A stretch of 64,000 nt of DNA, from contig PBIN01000002.1 in the NCBI GenBank assembly GCA_002720855.1, positions 205,930 to 269,929 on the forward strand, written 5' to 3'. Made by a program: the position numbers and the translations under genes. The notes below the pieces were generated by a model. The model was not told where the DNA came from and made no database searches. It worked only from the letters and a program-made list of their open reading frames with translations. Positions 8,170 to 16,875 of this stretch are shown one piece after another; the first letter of the stretch is position 1, and each line of letters starts with the position of its first letter. Source of the stretch: Rhodospirillaceae bacterium (GTDB lineage Bacteria; Pseudomonadota; Alphaproteobacteria; MPNO01; UBA2964).

Positions 8170-8177
8170 AACAGAAA
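8160..8177. promoter_or_regulatory. Inverted-repeat operator overlapping the GbsR/MarR start codon
   Basis: TTTCTGT (8160-8166) and ACAGAAA (8171-8177) are separated by 4 bases that contain the start codon (CAT at 8167-8169 on the plus strand). It is identical in arms and spacing to 7547-7564. It could also affect the divergent TauD gene, which starts about 100 bases away. Confidence 0.6.
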
Positions 8178-8279
8178 TATAGGAAATCCTACCGGCTGGC
8201 GCAAGGGTGAATTAGAATCACAGTGACGAAACCCTGTATCGCGTTCTAGAATTTAAATTGCCACGATTGGATTCAATTG

Positions 8280-9128
8280 ATGCAAATAGAACGTCTATCT
8301 GATGCGCTTGGTGCGGAGGTTACCGGAATTGACCTAACGTCAATCGACGTTACGACGTTTGAAGATATCCGTGCGGCATTTCTCGAATATCAACTCCTAG
8401 TGTTTCGTGATCAGCATTTGTCACCGGATGCGCATATAGCCTTTAGCGAAAGGTTCGGGCCAATTGAAACACGGCCTGACAGGCCGTTTACATTGCCGGG
8501 CTATCCAGAAGTAAGCGTTCTTTCCAACCGGGTGGTGGATGGAGAACCAGTCGGGGTGATCAGCGCAGGGGATTTCTGGCATACAGATCTCTCTTTCTCC
8601 GAAATTCCATGCCGGGCGACATTCTTGCATGCGCTAGAAGTCGCGGAGGAAGGCGGCGATACCGAATGGTCGAACATTTATATGGCCTATGACACCTTGT
8701 CAGACGACATGAAGGAAAGGATTACCGATCTCAAAGGTATCCATGTGTTTGATCGTCGTCGCAATAGACGGGCGCAAGTGGATCAGCAATTCGTCGAAAA
8801 GGCTGACAAGGTCTATGGCATTCCGATTTCCGATGCAGTGCATCCGGTTGTGAGACACCACCCCGAAACCGGCCGCAAATCACTCTATATTTCCCCGCGT
8901 TTCGTAGTTGGAATCGAGGGTATGGATGACCAGGAAGCGCAGCCGCTACTGGACGCGTTATTTGAACACCAAATCCGTCCCGAATTTCGCTACTGCCATA
9001 AATGGAAGAAGGGTGATCTCCTGATGTGGGACAATCCTTGCTTGATTCATATTGGACGAGGGGAGATCAAACCGCCTGGCATCCGCCATATGCATCGCAC
9101 CATGGTTTTGGGTGACCGGCCGCATTAA
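8280..9128 (+). CDS. TauD/TfdA family Fe(II)/2-oxoglutarate dioxygenase
   Basis: About 282 residues, a normal length for the family. The iron ligands are His101 and Asp103 (FWHTDLSF) and the distal His in LIHIGRG near residue 258; the 2-oxoglutarate arginine is in RHMHRT. The enzyme hydroxylates its substrate while decarboxylating 2-oxoglutarate, often cleaving an ether, ester or sulfonate bond. The ATG at 8280 directly follows a TTG codon, and the ATG is preferred. It is closest in motif layout to the TauD proteins at 16016 and 16876. It lies upstream of the RutE/RutA-like pair, with a 76-base gap. Confidence 0.9.
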   Translation: MQIERLSDALGAEVTGIDLTSIDVTTFEDIRAAFLEYQLLVFRDQHLSPDAHIAFSERFGPIETRPDRPFTLPGYPEVSVLSNRVVDGEPVGVISAGDFWHTDLSFSEIPCRATFLHALEVAEEGGDTEWSNIYMAYDTLSDDMKERITDLKGIHVFDRRRNRRAQVDQQFVEKADKVYGIPISDAVHPVVRHHPETGRKSLYISPRFVVGIEGMDDQEAQPLLDALFEHQIRPEFRYCHKWKKGDLLMWDNPCLIHIGRGEIKPPGIRHMHRTMVLGDRPH

Positions 9129-9204
9129 ATTCCGTGCAGATGTGGTGTATGGCGGCTCGGCAACATAAACTAAGGGCTTCTTTTGAATATCAAGGAGAAC
9201 CAGC

Positions 9205-9789
9205 ATGACCGCCGATAGCGACATGCTCGATGTCATATTTAATGAGGGCCGCACATACGATGCGTTTCTCGACAAGCCAGTGCCCGAGTCATTGCTTCAG
9301 GAAGCTTATGATCTGGCAAAAATGGCACCAACAAGTGCCAATTGCCAACCTATGCGAATCTTGTTTCTTTCAACACAGGAAGCCAAAGACCGCTTGGGAC
9401 CTGCATTGTCTTCGACAAACCGGGAAAAAACGGTGAAAGCGCCCGTAGTGGCGGTTATCGCGCACGATCTTGCGTTCTATGAAAACCTTCCAAAACTCTA
9501 CCGAATTCCTGGCGCTGAAAAATGGTTCATGGGCCAGGATGGGTTGATAGAGGAAACCGCTTTCAGAAACGGCGCCCTCCAGGGGGCCTATTTTATGTTG
9601 GCGGCGCGCGCGGTTGGACTCGGTGTTGGACCAATGTCGGGATTTGACAACGGCGCGGTCGATGCGGAGTTCTTTTCGGACAGTAGTTGGCGATCCAACT
9701 TTGTATGCAATATCGGCTATGGCGACGATGGTGCTGTCCCCGACCGTGATCCACGCCTGGATTTTGCCGAAGCCTGCAAGGTGCTCTGA
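9205..9789 (+). CDS. RutE/HadB-like nitroreductase family protein (malonic semialdehyde reductase-like)
   Basis: A 194-residue FMN nitroreductase-fold protein. It closely follows the RutE pattern: GPTSANC-like APTSANCQPMRI near residue 40, RPALSS-like GPALSSTNREKT, EETAFRN, MSGF and NIGYGD. RutE reduces malonic semialdehyde to 3-hydroxypropionate in the Rut pyrimidine pathway. The start is preceded by AAGGAGAA. It is 4 bases upstream of a RutA-like luciferase-family gene, so the two form an operon. No RutB, RutC, RutD, RutF or RutG is nearby, so the pathway may not be uracil breakdown; a different semialdehyde or a nitro/quinone substrate is possible. Confidence 0.8.
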   Translation: MTADSDMLDVIFNEGRTYDAFLDKPVPESLLQEAYDLAKMAPTSANCQPMRILFLSTQEAKDRLGPALSSTNREKTVKAPVVAVIAHDLAFYENLPKLYRIPGAEKWFMGQDGLIEETAFRNGALQGAYFMLAARAVGLGVGPMSGFDNGAVDAEFFSDSSWRSNFVCNIGYGDDGAVPDRDPRLDFAEACKVL

Positions 9790-9793
9790 GTTT

Positions 9794-10915
9794 ATGGACG
9801 GTTCAGTTAACGCCGAAAAAGCAACCCGTAGTTTTGATCAGCACAAGCTTAAACTTGGATTGTTTGGACTTAATTGTTCTGGGGGTCTGTCAGCGACGAT
9901 GGTACCCGAACGGTGGCAAGGAACCTGGGCTGAAAATCTTGAAATTGCCAAGATTGCGGATGAGGCGGGCCTGGATTTCCTGTTGCCGCTCGGACGCTGG
10001 AAGGGATATGGCGGTGAAACCGATCATAATGGCGGTAGTCTGGAAACGCTGACCTGGGCATGCGGTATCCTGGCCGCCACCAAGCACATTATGGCTTTTG
10101 GCACCGTCCACGTGCCGCTCTTCAATCCCATTGTAGCTGCCAAGCAGATGGTAACAGCGGATCAAATAGGCGGCGGCCGGTTTGGACTGAATATTGTCTG
10201 CGGCTGGAATCTTGGTGAGTTCAATATGGCCGGGGTTGAGCTCAATGCGCATGAAGCACGTTATGAGCAGGGCCAGGAATGGGTCGATATTGTATCCAGG
10301 GCCTGGACGTCTGAAGAACCTTTTGATTACGAAGGCGAGCACTACTCTGTAAAGGGTGCGCTCATGAAACCAAAGCCGGTTTCTGGAGATCGGCCTCTTG
10401 TAGTTTCGGCAGGTAATTCCGAACGCGGGAGAGAGTTCGCCGCCCGCAATTCTGACATGATGTTCACTGGCATTCGCGTCGATGTCGATGAGATCAGTGA
10501 GGACATTGCGCCGTTAAAGGCGCAGGCAAAAACGTATGGCCGGGATATCGGTATTTTCACGAACTGCTATGTTGTTTGTCGCCCGACCCGCAAAGAGGCT
10601 GAAGAATACCACGATCATTACGCGCTTGAGTTGGCGGATCATCAGGCTGTCGAAAATCTGATTGAAGGACGAAGTGTCCGCGGTCGGTTTGACGAATTGC
10701 CTGAGGCAATGCTGCGAAACCTCAAGCAACGCGCAGGAGGTGGTAACGGCGCATACCCAATCGTCGGCGATCCTGACGAGGTCGCCGATTTGCTTATTAG
10801 ATTGAACGCTGCCGGTATAGACGCTTTCGCCATGGGAATGGCGAACTATCTGGAGCACTTCCCATATTTTCGCGATGAAGTTCTCCCGCGATTGGAAGAA
10901 GCTGGCGTGCGTTAG
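9794..10915 (+). CDS. LLM class flavin-dependent monooxygenase, RutA-like
   Basis: A 373-residue luciferase-like monooxygenase. The pattern resembles RutA and dimethylsulfone/alkanesulfonate monooxygenases: DFLLPLGRWKGYGG, GGRFGLNIVCGWNLGEF, the HARYEQG segment, and PLVVSAGNSERGREFAAR. The ATG at 9794 is 4 bases after the RutE-like stop; the frame is open further upstream, but that region is the neighbouring gene. RutA-type enzymes open a heterocyclic ring or oxidise a C-S or C-N bond with FMNH2 and oxygen, using a flavin reductase supplied in trans. It is convergent with the lipid fusion gene, with 3 bases between stops. Confidence 0.85.
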   Translation: MDGSVNAEKATRSFDQHKLKLGLFGLNCSGGLSATMVPERWQGTWAENLEIAKIADEAGLDFLLPLGRWKGYGGETDHNGGSLETLTWACGILAATKHIMAFGTVHVPLFNPIVAAKQMVTADQIGGGRFGLNIVCGWNLGEFNMAGVELNAHEARYEQGQEWVDIVSRAWTSEEPFDYEGEHYSVKGALMKPKPVSGDRPLVVSAGNSERGREFAARNSDMMFTGIRVDVDEISEDIAPLKAQAKTYGRDIGIFTNCYVVCRPTRKEAEEYHDHYALELADHQAVENLIEGRSVRGRFDELPEAMLRNLKQRAGGGNGAYPIVGDPDEVADLLIRLNAAGIDAFAMGMANYLEHFPYFRDEVLPRLEEAGVR

Positions 10916-10918
10916 TTT

Positions 10919-13900
10919 TTACTCTCCAACCATTTCCTGTATGGCTGGATAGTCGAGCTTGCCGGTGCCGAGAAGCGGCAGGCTGTCGACAACTTTTACT
11001 GTTCTCGGAATCATAATTTCGGCGATTCCAGCTGATTTCGCGTATTCCAGTAATTGCGCGCGATCAGCACCTTCCATGTCGGTCAACAGGATTACCTGCT
11101 CGCCTTTTTTGTCGTCCGGAACACTGACGGCGGCGTGCATTTGGTTCGGCCAGATGGCAGTGGCATACCCTTCAACGGCGGTCAGCGAGACCATTTCGCC
11201 GGCGATTTTTGCAAAACGCTTTGCCCTGCCAAGGATCGTGACATATCCGTGCTGGTCAATATCGACGATGTCGCCTGTATCGTAAATATTGTCTTCTGGG
11301 GGTTCCAACTCGCCGGGTTTATCCGCTTTGTAATAACCAAGCATAATATTCGGCCCTGACACGAGTAATTTCCCACCCTGATCAATTCCGGGTACAGCTT
11401 CTATTTTGCTATCGATGCTGGGTAATAGTCGGCCTACAGTTCCCGCCTTGAAATGCATCGGGGTGTTTACAGCCAAGACCGGGGCTGTTTCAGTCGCTCC
11501 ATATCCCTCCATGATCCTTAGACCGAATTTGTCGGCCCACATTTTACGGGTGTCGTCGCGGACTTTTTCCGCCCCGGCGAATACATAACGCAGGCTATAA
11601 AAATCATAAGGGTGCGCTGCCTTGCCATAACCTCCAAGAAATGTGTCAGTGCCAAAGAGGATCGTCGCATCCGTATCATAAACGAGTGCAGGCACGATCC
11701 GGTAATGCAGTGGGGATGGGTAGAGGAAGGTCTTCAAACCAGAGAGAATTGGTAAAAGTGTTCCACCTGTCAGCCCAAAGGAGTGAAACATTGGCAGGGC
11801 ATTGAACACGATATCGCGCGGATTAAAATCGACTTTTGCAGCAAGCTGATAGCGATTGGCCATCAAATTAGTATGGCTGAGGACAACCCCTTTCGGTGCT
11901 CCTTCCGATCCGCTGGTAAAAAGAATTACGGCGGGATCTGAAGCCGTCTTTTTGTTGGCGGCAATGCGAAGTCTTGGAAATAGTCTCTGGAATATTCCGG
12001 CGATCTTATCTGTCGCCGAAATCAGATCGCGGATGTCTTCCAGATAGCGTACTTCGACTTTCTCTGAAAGGGCGGCGGCGACATCATCGAGTTCCGCAAG
12101 TTTAATAAATTTGCGCGATGTCAACACGACATCCAATTGCGCGGTCTCAACCGCCGAAATCATATTTTTGATGCCGGTAGAAAAGTTGAGCATGGCCGGC
12201 GTTCGGTCAAAAGCTTGCAAAGCGAAGAAGGTCACGGCGCCGCCGAGAGAGTTTGGCAGTAAAACACCTACAGGTTTGTCCTTTGCAGTCAGCCGTGAGA
12301 TCCGTCGACCCAGCACAAGGGAAGATAATAGCAATCGGTTATATGAAAGAGGATTTCGGTCGGTGTCTTCAACGATTAAGTGTCGCCCGCCATTGATCTT
12401 TCTCGCTTCGACTAGGCCTTCGAAAAGCGTCCGGCGGTAGTCACAGGTTTCGAATATCAGGTCGCTCATTATGTCGTATAGGCGTTCACCGGTAATTTGT
12501 CGGCGCAACCGGCCGCTAATGTCTTCGGGCAGGTCGAATTGCCGTGGTGGCAACAAAGTAAGGGTAATTTTCGGAAAAAGTCGCCGCCGAATTTTACCAC
12601 GCAATCGCGAGAATGCGGTGTACTCTGCTCCGTCAATACGCACCGGGATGATCATTGCATCGGCCTTGTCAGCGACCATGCCAGGGCCTTCGTAAATCTT
12701 CATCAGGGCGCCGGTTACGGTAATACGGCCTTCCGGGAAAATGACACAGTGCCGATCTTCCTTAACTGCCTTGATCAGACCTTTCATAGACATTGAGTTC
12801 GTCGGATCGACAGGGAAGGCGTCCACCAGGGTCAGGAAAGGTTTTACCCACCATTGCTCTGAAATATGCGTGTTGACCGCAAACATCGGACGAATGGGTA
12901 AAAACGCGGCTAGCAGGAGTGGGTCGAGGAAGGATACGTGGTTTACAACAATGACCGCCCGTTTTCCCGCCTTGTTGTAGTGCTCCATGCCTCTGACATC
13001 GACGCGGTAAATAATTTTTAGCAATGTGGCCAGAATCATTTTTACGAGATGATGTGGCAATAGTCGGCAGATATAGAGCGCGACAAATCCGTTGGCGATT
13101 GCCAGCGCTAAAAACACTTGAGGTATTGACCAGTCAGACGCCAGCATCAGTGTTGCGATTATGGCGCCGACAACCATGAACAGGGCGTTCAAGATATTGT
13201 TTGCCGCGATCGTACGTGAACGTGTTGTCGGGTCGCTGTCGTTTTGAAGAATGGCGTAAAGCGGAACAGTGTAGAGTCCGCCGCAAATAGATATGGCCGT
13301 TAAATCAAACAGAATTCGCCAGTTCGCTGGCGATTCCATAAACTGGATGGCCGTAATAAGCTGGCCTTCGGGCGCATGCAAACCCTGCGAAGCAAAGTAT
13401 AGATCGAGTGTGAATGCAGTTAGTGCAAGAGCACTTAAAGGTACAAATTTTGCTGAAATTTCACCCTTTAAGAGTTTTGTGCATACGTAGGTACCGACCC
13501 CGATCCCTAAAGAAAACGTCACCATAAACAGGGTGACGACGCTCGCATCTCCGCCGAGCAAGACTCTAGAGAAATTCGGAAACTGCGACAGGAATGTAGC
13601 GCCGGTTAACCAAAACCAGGAAATACCAATAATCGATAAAAAGACCGATCTGGTTTCGCGAGCCCGACTGATCATTCGCCAGGTTTCCTGCAGAATATTC
13701 ACGTTTAAGCGCAGGCCCGGTTCCGCCGCTTTAGCCTCTGGAATAGACCGGCTGGCAACCCAGCCAACAAGCGCGATGAAAATCAATGAAACGGAAACAA
13801 TAGAAATCCCTTGATCTGAGACGATCAGCAGGCCTCCGGCAATGGTACCGATCAAGATTGCGAGAAAAGTGCCTCCCTCGACCAGAGCGTTGCCGCCGAT

Positions 13901-14329
13901 AAGTTCTTGCTCTTTTAGGTGAACTGGCAAAATGCCGTATTTCAGGGGGCCAAAAAATGCCGACTGTGTGCCCATAAGGAACAGCACAACGATCAAGAAA
14001 TAAGTATTTGAGAAATAAAAACCCGCAACCGCGATTGCCATGATGACAATTTCCGCAAGCTTTATCCGCTGGATGGCGACAGATTTTTCGTATTTGTCTG
14101 CGATCTGTCCTGCGGTGGCGGAAAACAGGAAGAAGGGCAGGATAAAAATGCCAGCTGCCGCTGTTACCAAAATTTGCGGGCTAATATCAGGAGACTTCAG
14201 CAAGCCAAATGTGATCATTACAATCAGCGCCTGCTTCATCAGGTTGTCATTCATTGCTCCAAGAAACTGCGTTACGAAGAGCGGTAGAAATCTCTTTGTC
14301 TTAAGGAGGTTTGTTGGCGTTTCGGTCAT
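10919..14329 (-). CDS. aas: LplT-like MFS transporter / PlsC acyltransferase / acyl-ACP synthetase fusion
   Basis: A 1136-residue three-part protein. Residues about 1-420 are an MFS transporter of the LplT lysophospholipid flippase type (about 12 helices). Residues about 430-620 are a PlsC-type acyltransferase with NHVSFLD (HX4D) and FPEGRIT. The rest is an AMP-forming ligase with FTSGSEGAPKG, GYGATETAP and YDTGD. This matches Aas fused to LplT: the protein flips lysophosphatidylethanolamine inward and re-acylates it at the inner membrane. It is the last gene of a minus-strand group after the methyltransferase, with a 6-base gap. The fusion is known in proteobacteria, so it is housekeeping rather than part of the catabolic region. 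Confidence 0.92.
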   Translation of the reverse strand: MTETPTNLLKTKRFLPLFVTQFLGAMNDNLMKQALIVMITFGLLKSPDISPQILVTAAAGIFILPFFLFSATAGQIADKYEKSVAIQRIKLAEIVIMAIAVAGFYFSNTYFLIVVLFLMGTQSAFFGPLKYGILPVHLKEQELIGGNALVEGGTFLAILIGTIAGGLLIVSDQGISIVSVSLIFIALVGWVASRSIPEAKAAEPGLRLNVNILQETWRMISRARETRSVFLSIIGISWFWLTGATFLSQFPNFSRVLLGGDASVVTLFMVTFSLGIGVGTYVCTKLLKGEISAKFVPLSALALTAFTLDLYFASQGLHAPEGQLITAIQFMESPANWRILFDLTAISICGGLYTVPLYAILQNDSDPTTRSRTIAANNILNALFMVVGAIIATLMLASDWSIPQVFLALAIANGFVALYICRLLPHHLVKMILATLLKIIYRVDVRGMEHYNKAGKRAVIVVNHVSFLDPLLLAAFLPIRPMFAVNTHISEQWWVKPFLTLVDAFPVDPTNSMSMKGLIKAVKEDRHCVIFPEGRITVTGALMKIYEGPGMVADKADAMIIPVRIDGAEYTAFSRLRGKIRRRLFPKITLTLLPPRQFDLPEDISGRLRRQITGERLYDIMSDLIFETCDYRRTLFEGLVEARKINGGRHLIVEDTDRNPLSYNRLLLSSLVLGRRISRLTAKDKPVGVLLPNSLGGAVTFFALQAFDRTPAMLNFSTGIKNMISAVETAQLDVVLTSRKFIKLAELDDVAAALSEKVEVRYLEDIRDLISATDKIAGIFQRLFPRLRIAANKKTASDPAVILFTSGSEGAPKGVVLSHTNLMANRYQLAAKVDFNPRDIVFNALPMFHSFGLTGGTLLPILSGLKTFLYPSPLHYRIVPALVYDTDATILFGTDTFLGGYGKAAHPYDFYSLRYVFAGAEKVRDDTRKMWADKFGLRIMEGYGATETAPVLAVNTPMHFKAGTVGRLLPSIDSKIEAVPGIDQGGKLLVSGPNIMLGYYKADKPGELEPPEDNIYDTGDIVDIDQHGYVTILGRAKRFAKIAGEMVSLTAVEGYATAIWPNQMHAAVSVPDDKKGEQVILLTDMEGADRAQLLEYAKSAGIAEIMIPRTVKVVDSLPLLGTGKLDYPAIQEMVGE

Positions 14330-14335
14330 AAAGTC

Positions 14336-14974
14336 CTAATTGGATTTAGTAACAGCTGTAACGATGTACAATGGGTCGGTATCACCGGGGTTTGGCGAAA
14401 TATCGGCCATCTCTGGCGTGTCGAATCCTTCTGCCTCGCTGAAATAGTAGCCGACAAGTTTGGCGTGATTAATATCATCCATGTGATGCCATATGGCGAC
14501 CGCTTTGGTCGGGAAACACCGGTTCGAAAACGACACAATACACCGGCACCCTGGGCGCAATACGCGGGCAATCTCTCCAAAAACGTGAATAGGATGAATC
14601 AGATACTGAACGGACACCGTGATCATGCAGCCGTCAAATGAGTTGTCGGCAAACGGCAATGTTGGATTATTGCTGAGATTGTGAACCAGTCTTTCTGTGA
14701 GTTGCGGGTTTTCATCAAGTTCAACCTGGTTCATGCCGAGCCCGGTTACACTTTTATATTCGACGTCCCACGGTAGATGGGAGACGCAACTCGACATTAG
14801 ATCGAGCAATTCGCCACCTGCCGGAAGATTTTCTCGAAAATAGTCGTTTAGCGCGGCACAGGCGGGATCATCGATATGAGTAACCAGCCGGGGTTGCTCG
14901 TAAAAGATTGCATCGTCGGTTTCGTCGACCCGCTGGAAATGTTCGGGTTGCAGCTGGTCACTATCATCTTCCAC
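14336..14974 (-). CDS. Class I SAM-dependent methyltransferase
   Basis: A 212-residue protein with GELLDLMSSCVSHLP as motif I (a variant without the usual GxGxG), LGMNQVELDENP, LPFADNSFDGCMITVSVQYL as motif II/III, and EIARVLRPGCRCIVSFSNRCFP. This is the usual UbiE/Methyltransf_11-like order. The target is unknown. It follows the TauD gene by 2 bases and precedes the Aas fusion by 6, so the three are probably one transcript. Confidence 0.8.
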   Translation of the reverse strand: MEDDSDQLQPEHFQRVDETDDAIFYEQPRLVTHIDDPACAALNDYFRENLPAGGELLDLMSSCVSHLPWDVEYKSVTGLGMNQVELDENPQLTERLVHNLSNNPTLPFADNSFDGCMITVSVQYLIHPIHVFGEIARVLRPGCRCIVSFSNRCFPTKAVAIWHHMDDINHAKLVGYYFSEAEGFDTPEMADISPNPGDTDPLYIVTAVTKSN

Positions 14975-14976
14975 TG

Positions 14977-15858
14977 TTATTCGACCGTCGCTTCCTGGAG
15001 AGGTGGTTCACCCGCGAACACAGGGTGTTCGTCCTCCAATGTAATCCGGCGCAGCATACGTCTTTCATCACGAGGGAAATCGGTCCGGGCGTGAACCGAA
15101 CACCGATTGTCCCACATCATGATATCGCCGGGTCTCCATTTATGTTCATAGACAAATTCAGGTTTCGCCTGATGCTCAAAAAGAAAATCCAATAGCTCGC
15201 GACTTTCTTCGGGGCTCACATCGAGAATTTCCTCTGTCATAAGTTCGCTGACAAAAAGCGCTGAGCGACCGGTTTCAGGGTGTTTCCTGAATACCGGATG
15301 AAAATAATGCGGATGGACGCTTATATCGTAACTATCTTCCGTCTTATTCTGGTTGCCATAATCGTAAATATGAAGCGCCTTTTTCGTGCCAATCCGTTTC
15401 TTGATCGACTCTGGAAGCGTTTCCGCCGCTTTGTAGCTGTTTGAAAACAGAGTGTTCCCCCCATGCGATGGAACGTCGATAGCATAAAGCAGTGTCGCCT
15501 TTAATGGATTTTCGTAATAGGGCGTATCGGAATGAAACATCATCTCACCGTCAGGCAACGTCCCTATAGGTTTACCGTTTTCCCTTACATTGGTGATAAG
15601 CATTAAGGCATTGCTGGCATTTTGTTCGTGTTTCGTGGCCGTTGATTGATGTCGCACGGCAACCTTTCCGAAATTAGCTGCATACGCCGTTTGTTGATCC
15701 AATGTTAGGTCTTGATCTCGTACCAGGACAACGAGGTAATCATACCAGGCTTGTTCGATGGCCTTCGCTGTTTTCGGATCCAAAGGTTCACGCAAGTCAA
15801 CGCCAAGAACCTCAACGCCGATCGCATCGCAAATTGGGCGTAACTCAATGTCTGTCAT
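14977..15858 (-). CDS. TauD/TfdA family dioxygenase
   Basis: 293 residues from the ATG at 15858, which has a perfect AGGAGG 5 bases upstream; a TTG further upstream is rejected for that reason. Iron ligands are His109 and Asp111 (MFHSDTPYY) with a distal His in CSVHART; the arginine is in RMLRRITL. The HSDTPY form resembles the TauD at 22388 (HHDTCY) and differs from the HSDLSY group at 16016 and 16876, so two subfamilies are present. It is divergent from the TauD at 16016, with a shared 157-base intergenic region. Substrate unknown. Confidence 0.88.
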   Translation of the reverse strand: MTDIELRPICDAIGVEVLGVDLREPLDPKTAKAIEQAWYDYLVVLVRDQDLTLDQQTAYAANFGKVAVRHQSTATKHEQNASNALMLITNVRENGKPIGTLPDGEMMFHSDTPYYENPLKATLLYAIDVPSHGGNTLFSNSYKAAETLPESIKKRIGTKKALHIYDYGNQNKTEDSYDISVHPHYFHPVFRKHPETGRSALFVSELMTEEILDVSPEESRELLDFLFEHQAKPEFVYEHKWRPGDIMMWDNRCSVHARTDFPRDERRMLRRITLEDEHPVFAGEPPLQEATVE

Positions 15859-15863
15859 TACAG

Positions 15864-15869
15864 CCTCCT
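15864..15869 (-). promoter_or_regulatory. Ribosome binding site of the TauD gene ending at 14977
   Basis: The plus strand CCTCCT reads AGGAGG on the minus strand, 5 bases before the ATG at 15858. It decides the start against the longer frame. Confidence 0.7.
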
Positions 15870-15932
15870 GAATACTGCTTTTTTTCAATTGAACGCCATC
15901 GGCTGGCGAAACTCAACAGCAAGCCGCTTCAT

Positions 15933-15961
15933 TTGACGCTTTACCGGACGGCGCGTAGAGT
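15933..15961 (+). promoter_or_regulatory. Possible promoter for the TauD-TauD-VOC-UbiD cluster
   Basis: TTGACG (15933-15938), 17 bases, then TAGAGT (15956-15961) in the gap between two divergent TauD genes. It would give a leader of about 45 bases before the ATG at 16016. It rests on box matches only. Confidence 0.35.
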
Positions 15962-16015
15962 CTTGGAAAAGCGCAGAAATTGCGAAAAACAAAGGCGTTA
16001 CGCACGGAGGCTAAG

Positions 16016-16867
16016 ATGAAAATTTCACAGCTGACTGAGGCGTTCGGAGCAGTGGTATCTGGCGTCGACCTGGGCAACGTTGATCCTGAAGGGGTGGAAG
16101 AAATTCGCGAGGCATTCCACAAACATCAAGTTTTGTTGTTCAGGGATCAGGAAATTTCAATGGAACAACATATAGTCTTTAGCAAGAATTTCGGTCCACT
16201 CGAAGTCCACATCTCCAAGGATAGCCTTCACAAAGACCATGAAGAAATATTGTTGGTTTCGAATGTAAAGGAAAATGGGAAATATATCGGTGTCGAGAAC
16301 GCGGGAGATTCCTGGCATTCGGATTTGTCCTATATGCCCGAACCAAGCCTGGGCTCTCTCCTCTATGCATTGGAAGTATCAGAAGTCGGCGGCGATACTG
16401 AATGGTTGAATATGTATGCGGCCTACGACACGCTGCCACAAAAAACCAAGGAACGAATTGAGGGGCTCAAGGCCCGGCACAGTTTTAACCGATACAAAAA
16501 CAAACGTATCGGCGTACCCGACCAACGGAAGGTTGGTGGCAAGGAACGCTATGCGAAAATAAGCCCGCCGGATGTTTTCCATCCTGTTGCGCGTACCCAT
16601 CCCGAAACCGGCCGGAAGGCGCTTTATGTATCGCCGCGTTTCACCTTGGGAATTCTCGATGGATCAGACGACGAAGCGCAAGATTTGCTCGACGAATTAA
16701 TTGAGCACGCCACGCAGCGGGACTTTGTTTATCACCACAGTTGGAAAGTCGGTGATCTAATTATGTGGGACAACCGCAATACTTTGCATCTCGCATGCCG
16801 GGGTATTCCTGAAGGCCAAATTCGCCACATGCACCGGACAACCATTTCGGGCGATGTGCCGTTTTAG
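16016..16867 (+). CDS. TauD/TfdA family dioxygenase
   Basis: 283 residues starting at the ATG with GGAGG 5 bases upstream (16006-16010). Iron ligands are His101 and Asp103 (WHSDLSY) with the distal His in TLHLACRG; RHMHRT holds the 2-oxoglutarate arginine. It is first in a likely operon TauD-TauD-VOC-UbiD. The next TauD starts 8 bases after its stop and is very similar (GGDTEW..NMY.AYDTL, HPETGRKALYVS), which points to a tandem duplication. It could form a heteromer with the neighbour or act on a related substrate. Confidence 0.9.
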   Translation: MKISQLTEAFGAVVSGVDLGNVDPEGVEEIREAFHKHQVLLFRDQEISMEQHIVFSKNFGPLEVHISKDSLHKDHEEILLVSNVKENGKYIGVENAGDSWHSDLSYMPEPSLGSLLYALEVSEVGGDTEWLNMYAAYDTLPQKTKERIEGLKARHSFNRYKNKRIGVPDQRKVGGKERYAKISPPDVFHPVARTHPETGRKALYVSPRFTLGILDGSDDEAQDLLDELIEHATQRDFVYHHSWKVGDLIMWDNRNTLHLACRGIPEGQIRHMHRTTISGDVPF

Positions 16868-16875
16868 GACGCGTA

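Noticed and set aside
10919-14329. The 1136-residue transporter/acyltransferase/ligase fusion as a novel multi-domain protein
   Set aside because: This LplT-Aas type fusion is a known proteobacterial arrangement.
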